Shown: positions 1 through 6,783 of the stretch, in pieces
Position numbering within the stretch: the stretch's first letter is position 1
Layout of the letters: the number at the start of each line of letters is the position of its first letter
DNA from: Oscillospiraceae bacterium
GTDB taxonomy: Bacteria > Bacillota > Clostridia > Oscillospirales > Ruminococcaceae
Assembly (NCBI GenBank): GCA_900762805.1
Contig: CAAFHY010000256.1
Span: 1-10,196, forward strand
DNA length: 10,196 nucleotides
Reading direction: 5' to 3'
The notes under the pieces: model-generated
Told to the model about the DNA's origin: nothing
Database searches by the model: none
The model's input: only the letters and a program-made list of their open reading frames with translations
Translations under genes and position numbers: made by a program

Positions 1-33
1 ATAAGTGTGGCAGGAATGTAAACATGAAATAAA

Positions 34-113
34 TTTTTGCGGGAAAGAAGTTCGGAAACCGCCGGCGCCTGACACCCCCGCCCCGCAGATCAAGAAGTGC
101 CCTCCCGCAAAAA
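34..113. repeat. Inverted repeat TTTTTGCGGGA / TCCCGCAAAAA
   Basis: TTTTTGCGGGA at 34-44 is perfectly complementary to TCCCGCAAAAA at 103-113, with 58 bases between the arms. The 10-base core TCCCGCAAAA recurs at 188-197. The spacer is long for a transcription terminator. The pair may be a binding-site array, part of a structured RNA, or a chance occurrence in a GC-rich gap. Confidence 0.4.
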
Positions 114-280
114 AGCCCCTGCTCCTGCTCTGTCGTGCGCTGCCAATGGGCGGATTTTTCACGTTCGGCGAAGACACGCCCGCCTGCTCCCGCAAAACGC
201 AGGAAACAGGCAAGCGTGGTGAACTCATTGATGCGGGATCGCTTCGGCCCTTTGGCTTTACCCATGCTTATCTTCCTGAA

Positions 281-308
281 GCACCGGCTTGCCCTCAGCC
301 CATGGTGC
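281..308 (-). terminator. Weak terminator-like hairpin after tldE
   Basis: GCACC (281-285) pairs with GGTGC (304-308) and GGCT (286-289) pairs with AGCC (297-300), leaving a 7-base loop and a CAT bulge at 301-303. It lies 37 bases beyond the tldE stop codon on the minus strand, where a terminator for the tldDE operon would be expected. Only two T residues follow the stem on that strand, so it does not meet the intrinsic-terminator pattern well. It could instead be a 3' stabilising structure. Confidence 0.3.
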
Positions 309-345
309 CTGAGCAGTGCTGCTTATCCCATCAACATCCCTGCCG

Positions 346-1617
346 CTATTTTCCCGACACGCTCACGCCGGCAATGCGCACGGCAAAGGGCCCGGTATAG
401 TCGGCGTCGGTATAGCGCTCGGTCGAGAAGGTCAGCCCGCCCTGCTTTTCCAGCAGGCTGCCGTTGACCGAGCCGCCGGTCAGCAGCTTAACGCCGTCAT
501 CGGTAAAGAGATAGGCCAACCGGATCTCTCCGCCGAAGCGGCCATCGAGCGCATTCATCTGGAAGTCCGAAAAGCTGACGGGGTAAAGGCAGCCCTTTTT
601 CAGCTCATCAAAGGGAACGGTGCCGCAGCCCAGCCGTATGCGGCTGTACGACCCGGTCGGCTCGGTGCCGAGATAGCGGCAGAAGCGGGTGGCGCCGTGC
701 AGGAAGCGCAGCGTTCCGCCCTCAATAAGCGGGCGCTCGGCCATGGGGATGCCGTCAACAGAGTAGGGCGTGCGCGGCAGCACCGTCATGTCGAGCTTTT
801 CGCCGGTCACCGTCTCGCCCTGCACGGCGTCGCCCGGCCGGTAGGTGGAATAATGGGCGTACACCATCGACGCATCGGCGCGCGTCAGATAAAATTGCAG
901 CAGCTCGCAGAGGCTCCGGCCCGACAGCACGATATCATAGCTGCCCGCCTTGGGGCTTTCAGAGGCTTTCGCGCGGTCGCACACCGTCGAGAGGGCTTCG
1001 GCGACCTTCTGAGTCAGCGCCGCCTCATCAAGCCCGTCATAGGAGAAGCTGAAATACTGCTCCACATCGGTGGGCTGCCGGCACTGTACCACAAATTCGC
1101 CGTTGCAGCTGTACTTGGTGAAGCCGACCTCCGCGCCGGCCGACGACACCAGCGCCACCTCGGTGCGCGTCACAAACAGCTCGGCGCTGTTCAGAAAGGC
1201 GTCGTCCCGCGTGTCGGGGGCAAAGAGCGCGGCGCTCATGCGGCGGGCGCTCTCGGCCAGCGGCAGTCCGGCCAGCGTCGAGGTCACGGCGACAGGCTCC
1301 TCCTTTTTGCCGGCGTAAAGCTCATAGGTCGGATTTTTCACATGGGCGGCGGCGCGGTAGCCGTCGGCCAGCGTGCGGCGCAGCTCCTCATCGCTCATAT
1401 CGGGCGAAAGCAGCACCTCGCTCGATCCGCGCATGGCCGCCCCGCCGTCGGTAAAGTCATGATAAAGAAAGACCGGATAGACCGTTGTGTCCTTGATGCG
1501 CCGCATATCGAGCTTTTTGCGGATAAAGAACAGCTCAGCTGTCTCGATATGACGGCGGCGGATGATGGAATGCTCGATACCGAGCTCTTTCAGAATGCTT
1601 TGTATCCTTTCAAACAT
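346..1617 (-). CDS. tldE: TldE/PmbA-like subunit of the TldD-TldE protease
   Basis: This 423-residue protein is the likely partner of the TldD encoded just upstream. In Escherichia coli the TldD-TldE heterodimer is a cytoplasmic zinc protease that takes unfolded peptides; it processes microcin B17 and degrades the antitoxin CcdA. TldE shares the fold but does not carry the metal site. As expected, I see no HExxxH motif here. The C-terminal half has the family look, including the Gly-rich segment TGGSVNGSL near residue 390. The N-terminal part (about residues 25-75) is divergent from the E. coli protein. The length is slightly below the roughly 450 residues of E. coli PmbA. The ATG at 1617 has an AAGGAGG site (1625-1631) seven bases upstream, which overlaps the tldD stop codon, so the two genes are probably translationally coupled. 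The identification rests on the weak sequence resemblance plus the strong tldD context. Confidence 0.82.
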   Translation of the reverse strand: MFERIQSILKELGIEHSIIRRRHIETAELFFIRKKLDMRRIKDTTVYPVFLYHDFTDGGAAMRGSSEVLLSPDMSDEELRRTLADGYRAAAHVKNPTYELYAGKKEEPVAVTSTLAGLPLAESARRMSAALFAPDTRDDAFLNSAELFVTRTEVALVSSAGAEVGFTKYSCNGEFVVQCRQPTDVEQYFSFSYDGLDEAALTQKVAEALSTVCDRAKASESPKAGSYDIVLSGRSLCELLQFYLTRADASMVYAHYSTYRPGDAVQGETVTGEKLDMTVLPRTPYSVDGIPMAERPLIEGGTLRFLHGATRFCRYLGTEPTGSYSRIRLGCGTVPFDELKKGCLYPVSFSDFQMNALDGRFGGEIRLAYLFTDDGVKLLTGGSVNGSLLEKQGGLTFSTERYTDADYTGPFAVRIAGVSVSGK

Positions 1618-1629
1618 AGAACTGCCTCC

Positions 1630-3060
1630 TTAGCCGAGCCTGATTTTCGCCTTGATATAGGGTCCGCCGTCCGAAACCTTGACCCATTCCTTGTAGCCCT
1701 TTCCGCACATACCGCCGCCCTCCAGCCTGACGGCGGGGCTCATCATGGTGATCGACTTGAGCAGATCGGGCACATAGCCGGTCAGCACGATGGGCGAAAA
1801 GATGCGGCCGGTCAGCTTGCCGTCGCGTATCTCGCGGGCATAGCTGACCATGCACTGGATGCCCCAGTTTTTGGGGTCCTCCATGCCGCTTGACGGCTCG
1901 TCAAGCAGAAATCCGTAGGAAACGGAGGCGATCATATCCTCCACCCGGTCGGTGCCTCCCTCAAAATAGGTGTTGGTCATGCGGGTGTAGGCCTTGCGCT
2001 CAAAGCTCTCGCGGCGGCCGTTGCCGGTCGGCTCAGTACCCAGCGCGGCTGCGCTCAGCAGGTCGCTGATGCCGCGCTTGAGCACGCCCTTTTCAATGAT
2101 GACGGTATCGCGCGCCGGCGTGCCCTCATCGTCAAAGAAATAGCTGCCCGTCTCGTCGGCGGCGCAGGGCGTATCGTGCATCGTGACCAGCGGCGAGGCC
2201 ACGACCTCACCGACAAAGGAACGGGCCAGCGCACGGTCCTTCACGAACATATCCATCTCAACGCCGTGTCCGAAGGCCTCATGCACGATCATGCCGGTGA
2301 CCGACGGTGTGCAGATGCACTCGTACTCGCCCGGCGTGATGGGCTGGCTGTCGAGCAGCTCAAGGACGGTCTTGGCGATGCCGCCGACGGCGCCGTCCAT
2401 TTCGTCGAGCACCTCAGCCCCGCCCAGCGCCGAAAAGCCGCGGTAGCTGATCTTGATCTCCTCCCCGCGGCTGGCGCACATCATGACGCTGCCCGACGTC
2501 CAGAGAATATTCTGCTCAAGCTCCCTGTCCTTGGACAGGAATATCTTGTGGATCTTCTGGTAGACGGCGTTGGCCTGGCAGTCAAGGATGCGCCCGTCCT
2601 CGGCCTTGCCGGCCTCACGGACGCGGGTCAGATGCTCGATGATGGTCTGATCTCCCAGCGTCTCCGGGTCGATCTCATAAGCAGTCGATTTTACAAAGGA
2701 CAGCTTTTCCCCCGCCGGCAGTGTGCGCTCGATATACCCGATGCCGGCCGGCAGCCCCTCGGACAGCGGCAGCAGCTCGCGGCTGATGCGGTCAACAATG
2801 GCCGGGATCGACGCGCGGTCGATATGATTGAAGGAATATTCGCCGCAGCCCTTGGCGTCCTGCACGCGCACGACAAAGCCGCGGGCGGTGAAAAGGTCAT
2901 CCTCGGCAGCTGTGACACCGCGCGCCGAGACGGAATAGTGCTTGGCATAGCTGTCCTGCGCCAGAATGGAAGCGCAGGCAAACTGCGCGTCGAGCGCCGC
3001 CAGCAGCTCCTGCAGAAGCGGCCGGACGCGCTGTAAATAAGCACTTGACGGTACTTGCAT
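1630..3060 (-). CDS. tldD: TldD zinc metalloprotease, catalytic subunit
   Basis: The 476-residue product matches the TldD family in length (E. coli TldD is about 481) and motifs. The zinc motif HEAFGHGVEMD starts at His260 and gives HExxxH with His260, Glu261 and His265. The third ligand of the family, a cysteine near the C-terminus, is visible as Cys452 in GGGMCGKG. The set agrees with the known His/His/Cys zinc site of TldD, and Glu261 would be the catalytic base. With TldE it should form a barrel-shaped cytoplasmic protease that cleaves unstructured peptides; the natural substrate cannot be read from this window because no RiPP precursor or toxin-antitoxin gene is adjacent. The ATG at 3060 has AGGAGG at 3066-3071, five bases upstream. 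It is the first gene of a two-gene operon with a promoter at 3111-3139, and a hairpin at 3074-3090 sits next to the ribosome binding site. Confidence 0.93.
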   Translation of the reverse strand: MQVPSSAYLQRVRPLLQELLAALDAQFACASILAQDSYAKHYSVSARGVTAAEDDLFTARGFVVRVQDAKGCGEYSFNHIDRASIPAIVDRISRELLPLSEGLPAGIGYIERTLPAGEKLSFVKSTAYEIDPETLGDQTIIEHLTRVREAGKAEDGRILDCQANAVYQKIHKIFLSKDRELEQNILWTSGSVMMCASRGEEIKISYRGFSALGGAEVLDEMDGAVGGIAKTVLELLDSQPITPGEYECICTPSVTGMIVHEAFGHGVEMDMFVKDRALARSFVGEVVASPLVTMHDTPCAADETGSYFFDDEGTPARDTVIIEKGVLKRGISDLLSAAALGTEPTGNGRRESFERKAYTRMTNTYFEGGTDRVEDMIASVSYGFLLDEPSSGMEDPKNWGIQCMVSYAREIRDGKLTGRIFSPIVLTGYVPDLLKSITMMSPAVRLEGGGMCGKGYKEWVKVSDGGPYIKAKIRLG

Positions 3061-3073
3061 AGTATCCTCCTGT

Positions 3074-3090
3074 GGCCGCCGACGGCGGCC
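3074..3090 (-). promoter_or_regulatory. Hairpin in the tldD leader next to the ribosome binding site
   Basis: GGCCGCC (3074-3080) and GGCGGCC (3084-3090) form a perfect 7-bp, all-G/C stem with a 3-base loop. On the minus-strand transcript it ends two bases before the AGGAGG site of tldD. It could limit ribosome access or protect the 5' end of the message. The structure is seen in the sequence; the regulatory role is inferred. Confidence 0.45.
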
Positions 3091-3110
3091 GGTACATTAC
3101 GATTGAGCCT

Positions 3111-3139
3111 ATTATACCGTAACCGCCCAAAAAATACAA
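3111..3139 (-). promoter_or_regulatory. Promoter of tldD-tldE
   Basis: On the minus strand, a perfect TATAAT (3116 to 3111) lies 17 bases after TTGTAT (3139 to 3134), which matches the -35 consensus at three of six positions. Transcription would begin near 3104 and give a leader of about 44 bases before the tldD ATG. The ideal -10 and spacing make this a likely sigma-A promoter despite the weak -35. Confidence 0.65.
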
Positions 3140-3301
3140 GGCGCCGGGCGGGAGTCAGGCCGAGGTCCCTTCTTCTTTGGCCGCTGTACTGCTCCGCCCC
3201 TCCGCGGCATCCCGCAGACGTTTTTGCCTCTCCCCGCCCGCCGTTTTCCTTTCCCTCCGACGGCGTTTGGGGCTATCCGTAAAATTTTCGCCCGCCGGCC
3301 T

Positions 3302-3330
3302 TTGAAATATTTTGTAAAATCAGCTATAAT
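3302..3330 (+). promoter_or_regulatory. Strong promoter of carD
   Basis: TTGAAA (3302-3307, five of six consensus positions) and TATAAT (3325-3330, perfect) are separated by 17 bases. The segment is A/T-rich in otherwise GC-rich DNA. Transcription would start near 3337, giving a leader of about 59 bases before the ATG at 3396. This is the best promoter match in the window. Confidence 0.8.
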
Positions 3331-3364
3331 GAATATTAGAAGGATTGGACCGTGTTGGCCCGCG

Positions 3365-3375
3365 CCCCTTTGGGG
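3365..3375 (+). promoter_or_regulatory. Small hairpin in the carD leader
   Basis: CCCC (3365-3368) and GGGG (3372-3375) enclose a TTT loop, eight bases before the AAGGAGG site of carD. The stem has only four base pairs, so any role is tentative. It is notable mainly because the divergent tldD leader has a similarly placed hairpin. Confidence 0.25.
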
Positions 3376-3383
3376 AGCTGTGC

Positions 3384-3390
3384 AAGGAGG
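3384..3390 (+). promoter_or_regulatory. Ribosome binding site fixing the carD start
   Basis: AAGGAGG at 3384-3390 lies five bases before the ATG at 3396. It decides this start over an in-frame TTG at 3345, which would add 17 residues that do not belong to the CarD fold and has no comparable site. Confidence 0.85.
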
Positions 3391-3395
3391 ATATC

Positions 3396-3896
3396 ATGAA
3401 GCAATTTGCCATTGGCGATACCGTCAGCTACGGCAGCAACGGTATCTGCCGCATCACAGACATCTGCGAGCTGCCCGGCACCGGCCGCACCTATTATGTG
3501 CTGGAGCAGAACCGTGTCGAGACCTCGCGGCTGTATGTGCCGATCGACAGCGAAAAGCTGCTGGAAAAGCTGCGGCATGTCTTAACGCACGAGCAGATCG
3601 ACGCCATGCTGGCCGACGTCCGCGGGCGTCAGGTCGATTGGATCGACAACCGCGCCGAGCGGCAGAGCCGCTACACCGAGATCGCCCGCGGCGGCATCAC
3701 CGGCGAGCTGCTGCTGCTCATCCACCGGCTTTATCTCCGCCGGGCCGAGCTGGCCGCACGCGGCCGACGGCTGCCGGAGGCCGACCTTTCGCTGCTCAAG
3801 CTGGCCGAGTCGCTTGTCAATGAGGAATTCTCGCAGGCACTCGGCATCCCGCCCGACGCCGTGGCCGATTATATCCGCGCCAAGCTGGAGGAATAG
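3396..3896 (+). CDS. CarD/CdnL-family RNA polymerase-binding regulator
   Basis: This 166-residue protein resembles the CdnL/CarD family. These proteins bind the RNA polymerase beta subunit through an N-terminal Tudor-like domain and stabilise the open promoter complex with a C-terminal helical domain. The N-terminal domain (about residues 1-60) has the typical opening FAIGDTVSYGSNGICRITDI and the segment LYVPI. The helical domain follows and contains Trp82 in QVDWIDNRAERQ. That position corresponds by eye to the tryptophan that wedges into the -10 region in mycobacterial CarD (Trp85). The length fits the short CdnL type, with no HMGA-like DNA-binding tail. It is a single-gene unit with its own strong promoter, divergent from tldDE and probably ended by the hairpin at 4126-4157. 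It likely affects many promoters; local control of tldDE is possible but unproven. Confidence 0.9.
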   Translation: MKQFAIGDTVSYGSNGICRITDICELPGTGRTYYVLEQNRVETSRLYVPIDSEKLLEKLRHVLTHEQIDAMLADVRGRQVDWIDNRAERQSRYTEIARGGITGELLLLIHRLYLRRAELAARGRRLPEADLSLLKLAESLVNEEFSQALGIPPDAVADYIRAKLEE

Positions 3897-3919
3897 GCGG
3901 ACAGCGCCGCTCCGGCAGC

Positions 3920-4334
3920 CTGTCAAACGGCAGCGCCTGTTCCGCCGCACCGCGCAAAAGCCGGCCGCCGCGCTATGAGAAAGCTCCAAGCCGCATGGAG
4001 CCGGTGGCCGTTTTGCAAAATCCGAACGGGTATCGGAACGCGGCCGCCGCGCCGAAAAAAGCCGAGGCGACACAGGAGGGCTCCGCAACGGAAACCCCGA
4101 AGCCACAAACAGCCGTATATCAGAGAGCGCCCCGCCGGCAAAAGCCGGCGGGGCGCTGGTATTCTGTTCTCAGGCAAACCTCACGGGGCATCTGCCGGAC
4201 GCTAAACGGCCGGATCCGCCTTGAAAGCAAGGGCCGCGCACTGCGGCCGGCCTTGGCCTCGGACGCAAAAAGCGCCTTCTGCCGGTTGACGCCGCCGGTC
4301 ATTCGGACTGTCAAACGGCCGCGCCCGCCTTGAA
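3920..4334 (+). repeat. Degenerate dispersed direct repeats
   Basis: Three related units share the core AAACGGC. The copies at 3920-3937 and 4308-4325 match at 17 of 18 positions (CTGTCAAACGGC, then A or C, then GCGCC). The copies at 4204-4225 and 4313-4334 match at 19 of 22 positions and share AAACGGCCG and CCGCCTTGAA; they continue into a looser match that ends in TGCGGC. They may be a REP-like intergenic repeat or remnants of a local duplication. No copy was noticed elsewhere in the window. Confidence 0.5.
4126..4157 (+). terminator. Perfect 14-bp hairpin, likely carD terminator
   Basis: AGCGCCCCGCCGGC (4126-4139) and its exact complement (4144-4157) enclose an AAAA loop. The plus strand continues with a mixed, T-containing stretch (4158-4171) rather than a clean T-run. 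It lies about 230 bases after the carD stop and about 250 bases after the mutS2 stop on the other strand, so it could stop transcription from both convergent units. The stem is unmistakable; the terminator role is inferred. Confidence 0.6.
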
Positions 4335-4368
4335 CACGGCAGGCACACAGTGCGGCAGCCTCCTGACA

Positions 4369-4405
4369 GCCTGTCCCGCGGGGGAACCGCTGCGGGAGGG
4401 CAGGC
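4369..4405 (-). terminator. Imperfect hairpin just after the mutS2 stop
   Basis: GCCTG (4369-4373) pairs with CAGGC (4401-4405) and CCCGC (4375-4379) with GCGGG (4392-4396), with a small asymmetric bulge between the two stems. It begins one base after the mutS2 stop codon on the minus strand. No T-run follows, so it is more likely an RNA 3'-end structure than an intrinsic terminator. Confidence 0.3.
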
Positions 4406-4406
4406 T

Positions 4407-6779
4407 CTACTTCAGCTCCACGACGGTCACACCGTCCTCCCCCTCGCCGTAGCGGCCGAGGCGGAAGCTCTTGACCTTTTTGCCGAGGCGGCGCAGCGTC
4501 TGCTGCACAGCGGCGCGCAGCGCGCCGGTGCCCCTGCCGTGAATGATGCGCACGGTGCCAAGTCCGGCCATGATGGCGGTGCTGATATACCGTTCCGTCT
4601 CCAGGCTGGCCTCGGCCGCCGTCAGACCGATGAGGTTGATCTCGTCGGGCACGGCGCGCGACAGCGTTTTCGCGTCAACATCGTAGCCGCTGCTGCGCTT
4701 TTTGCCGGGCGTCTTTTCCAGCCGGCCCAGCTGCGACAGGCTGACGCGGCTCTTGATGCTGCCGGCGGCCACCTCCAGATTGCCGGCGGCGTCGGGCAGC
4801 GTCAGCACGCGGGCGGGGCGGCCGAGTGTCCTGAGCATAACCATGTCACCCACCTTGACGGCCTCGACCGGCTCATATTCCTCGATATCCTCCGAAACGG
4901 CGCCGCCGTCGGCCAGATCATAGAGGCGCGCGGCCTCGTTTCTGGCAATGGCGCGGGCGCGCTGGGCGGCTTCGCGCGTATTCTTCTCCTTCTCCCGGTC
5001 GAGCTTTTTGATCTCATCAAGCAGACGGTAGGCACCCGACGTCACGTCGCCCACCAGCTGACGGGCACGCGCCTCGGCATTCTGCAGCTCCTTTTCGGCG
5101 CGGACACGAAGACGGGCGCTCTCCTCTTTGGCGCGCTTCAGCTCCAGCGCAGCGTCGGCGGCGCGGGCGTCGGCCTGCCGGATGCGCTCCGACAGCTCGC
5201 TCTTCATCTGCTCGATATCGGACAGCACATCCTCGAACCGGCGGCTCTCACCGCTCATGAGGCCGCGTGCCTCATCAATGATGGCGGAATCAAGCCCCAG
5301 CTTTTCGCCGATCAGAAAAGCATTCGACCGGCCGGGGATGCCGACGGTGATGCGATAGGTCGGGCTGAGCGTCCTGACGTCGAACTCGCAGCTGGCGTTC
5401 TGCACGCCGTCGGTTTCCAGCGCATAGAGCTTGATCTCGCCATAATGGGTGGTAGCCAGCGTGACCGACCGCAGCCGGCGGAAGCGTTCAAGGATGGCAG
5501 TGGCCAGCGCTGCGCCCTCGGCGGGGTCGGTGCCGGCGCCCAGCTCGTCCAGCAGCACCAGCGATCGGTCGTCAGCGACGGCCAGCAGCTCGATTATATT
5601 CCGAATATGTCCCGAAAAGGTCGAAAGACTCTGCTCGATGCTCTGTTCATCGCCGATATCGACCAGCACATGGTCAAAAACCGATACCTCGCTGCCCTCG
5701 GCGGCGGGGATCATCATGCCGCTGGCCGCCATCAGGCAGAGCAGGCCGACCGTTTTGAGCGTGACCGTCTTACCGCCGGTATTGGGGCCGGTCACGACCA
5801 GCATACGGTAATCCTCGCCGATGGCGACGTCGATGGGTACAACTTTATTCCTGGAAATGAGCGGGTGACGCGCCTTGACAAGGCGGATGCAGCCGTCCTC
5901 GCGGATGGCGGGGACCGTACAGTCATAGGCGACAGCGAACCGCGCCTTGGCCAGACAGACGTCGATGTCAATAACAGCCTCGGCGCTGATGCGCAGCCGA
6001 TCGGCGAAGGACGACACCTCGGCCGAGAGCTGATAGAGGATGCGCTCGATCTCGGCCGCCTCCTCGCCCTTGAGGGCGACGATGGTATTGTTGGCCTCGA
6101 CAACGGCCTCCGGCTCTATGAAATAGGTCGATCCGCTTGAGGAAACGTCATGCACCAGCCCGCGCAGCTCGTTTCTGTGCTCCTGCCGCACCGGCACCAC
6201 AAAGCGGCCGCCGCGCATGGTGACGACAGCGTCCTGTAAATACTTCTGCTCCGAGCCTTTGACGATGCTGTCGAGCCGCTCACGGATCGACTGCTCGGCG
6301 CGGCCTATCTTGCGGCGGATCTCGGCAAGGCGCGGGCTGGCCGTGTCGGCCATCTCGGTCTCGCTCAGGATCGACTGCTCGATAACGCGCTCAAAGGCGT
6401 CGTTGCGGTAGAGGGGGAAAAACAGCTTTTCCAGCTCCTCGCCCGCGTATTCCGGCTTCCACGCCAGCAGCGTGCGGCCGTTTTTGAGGGCCGTGCGCAC
6501 CCGCAGCAGCTCCGGCATTGACAGCAGCCCGCCCTTTTCGGCGCGCACCGCGATAGGGGCCAGCTCACCGGCATCAGTCAGAGACGGCACGCCGTTCCTC
6601 CCGATGGCGGCGGTCAGCGCCGCCGTAGCGGCCATCTGTTCGGCGGCCTGCATGAGGTCGGAGACCGGCTCGGTCCCGATGATTTTTTCCTTTGCCAGCG
6701 CGCACACGGCGTAATGCGCCACCTCGGCGCACACCTTGTCAAATTCCAGCCGCGCGGCATATCGGTTGAGTTCACTCAT
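4407..6779 (-). CDS. mutS2: MutS2 ATPase with C-terminal Smr domain
   Basis: The 790-residue protein has the full MutS2 layout. After the N-terminal core and clamp regions comes the ATPase domain with Walker A GPNTGGKT (331-338), STFSGH (386-391), Walker B LLDELGAGTDP (409-419) and TTHY (443-446). A charged, coiled-coil-like stretch follows (about 510-615), then a KOW-like segment (about 640-685) and the Smr domain (about 710-790) with HGRGTGALR (747-755). MutS2 lacks the mismatch-recognition domain of MutS. In Bacillus subtilis it promotes recombination, and it also binds collided ribosomes and splits them for quality control; in other bacteria it suppresses recombination. The LDLRG motif at the start of the Smr domain reads INLIG here (714-718), so the nuclease function linked to LDxR may be reduced. 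The ATG at 6779 follows the recO stop by four bases, with a weak GGAG site at 6790-6793. It is the last gene of the operon. Confidence 0.96.
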   Translation of the reverse strand: MSELNRYAARLEFDKVCAEVAHYAVCALAKEKIIGTEPVSDLMQAAEQMAATAALTAAIGRNGVPSLTDAGELAPIAVRAEKGGLLSMPELLRVRTALKNGRTLLAWKPEYAGEELEKLFFPLYRNDAFERVIEQSILSETEMADTASPRLAEIRRKIGRAEQSIRERLDSIVKGSEQKYLQDAVVTMRGGRFVVPVRQEHRNELRGLVHDVSSSGSTYFIEPEAVVEANNTIVALKGEEAAEIERILYQLSAEVSSFADRLRISAEAVIDIDVCLAKARFAVAYDCTVPAIREDGCIRLVKARHPLISRNKVVPIDVAIGEDYRMLVVTGPNTGGKTVTLKTVGLLCLMAASGMMIPAAEGSEVSVFDHVLVDIGDEQSIEQSLSTFSGHIRNIIELLAVADDRSLVLLDELGAGTDPAEGAALATAILERFRRLRSVTLATTHYGEIKLYALETDGVQNASCEFDVRTLSPTYRITVGIPGRSNAFLIGEKLGLDSAIIDEARGLMSGESRRFEDVLSDIEQMKSELSERIRQADARAADAALELKRAKEESARLRVRAEKELQNAEARARQLVGDVTSGAYRLLDEIKKLDREKEKNTREAAQRARAIARNEAARLYDLADGGAVSEDIEEYEPVEAVKVGDMVMLRTLGRPARVLTLPDAAGNLEVAAGSIKSRVSLSQLGRLEKTPGKKRSSGYDVDAKTLSRAVPDEINLIGLTAAEASLETERYISTAIMAGLGTVRIIHGRGTGALRAAVQQTLRRLGKKVKSFRLGRYGEGEDGVTVVELK

Positions 6780-6783
6780 ATTT

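Larger units (their letters stand above)
1..345. other. Gap downstream of tldE with no supported gene
   Basis: No gene can be supported here. The stretch holds a hairpin at 281-308 (separate entry), a perfect 11-bp inverted repeat (34-44 against 103-113) with a third partial copy at 188-197, and a nested stem at 175-186/207-218. Open frames exist on both strands, including a minus-strand frame open from an ATG at 265 to the window edge. Their translations are rich in Arg, Gly and Pro, resemble no family I know, and have only poor ribosome binding sites. The first 60 bases are richer in A/T than the rest, which fits intergenic DNA. Confidence 0.5.
3061..3395. other. Divergent tldD/carD intergenic region
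   Basis: The region holds the tldD promoter and leader at the left and the carD promoter and leader at the right. Between them, about 3140-3300 is GC- and pyrimidine-rich on the plus strand. I see no gene, clear operator or terminator in that part. Both leaders carry a small GC-rich hairpin close upstream of their ribosome binding sites. Confidence 0.6.
3897..4406. other. Convergent gap between carD and mutS2, repeat-bearing
   Basis: About 510 bases separate the convergent ends of carD and mutS2. The gap holds a strong hairpin (4126-4157), degenerate direct repeats (copies from 3920, 4204 and 4313), a 12-base direct repeat GCAAAAGCCGGC (3954-3965 and 4138-4149), a 6-bp inverted repeat GCTCCA/TGGAGC (3983-4001), and a hairpin next to the mutS2 stop. 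Frames are open on both strands, but none has a convincing ribosome binding site, family resemblance or the codon bias of its neighbours. I treat it as non-coding. Confidence 0.55.

Noticed and set aside
1-265. Minus-strand frame open from an ATG at 265 to the window edge (88 codons)
   Set aside because: The upstream AGGAAG site is weak, the translation is rich in Arg/Gly/Pro with no family resemblance, and the frame begins close to the terminator-like hairpin. More sequence to the left would decide it: a conserved continuation would revive it, an early stop would close it.
5-400. Plus-strand 131-codon frame overlapping the end of tldE
   Set aside because: It has no ribosome binding site, runs antisense into a well-supported gene, and its composition is unlike a folded protein.
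316-1893. Plus-strand 525-codon open frame opposite tldE and tldD
   Set aside because: It is antisense to two family-supported genes. Long antisense frames are expected in GC-rich DNA, where third-position G/C removes stop codons from the opposite strand.
3345-3395. Upstream TTG start for carD adding 17 residues
   Set aside because: The ATG at 3396 has an excellent ribosome binding site and begins exactly at the CarD fold; the extension would lie in the leader.
3995-4333. Plus-strand frame after carD, Pro/Ala/Lys-rich
   Set aside because: It has no ribosome binding site, its third-position G/C is visibly lower than in the neighbours, and it runs straight through the perfect hairpin at 4126-4157. 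Conservation of the first 44 codons in relatives would reopen the question.
4350-6140. Plus-strand 596-codon open frame opposite mutS2
   Set aside because: It is a shadow of mutS2 caused by codon bias; it has no ribosome binding site, and mutS2 motifs lie intact on the other strand.
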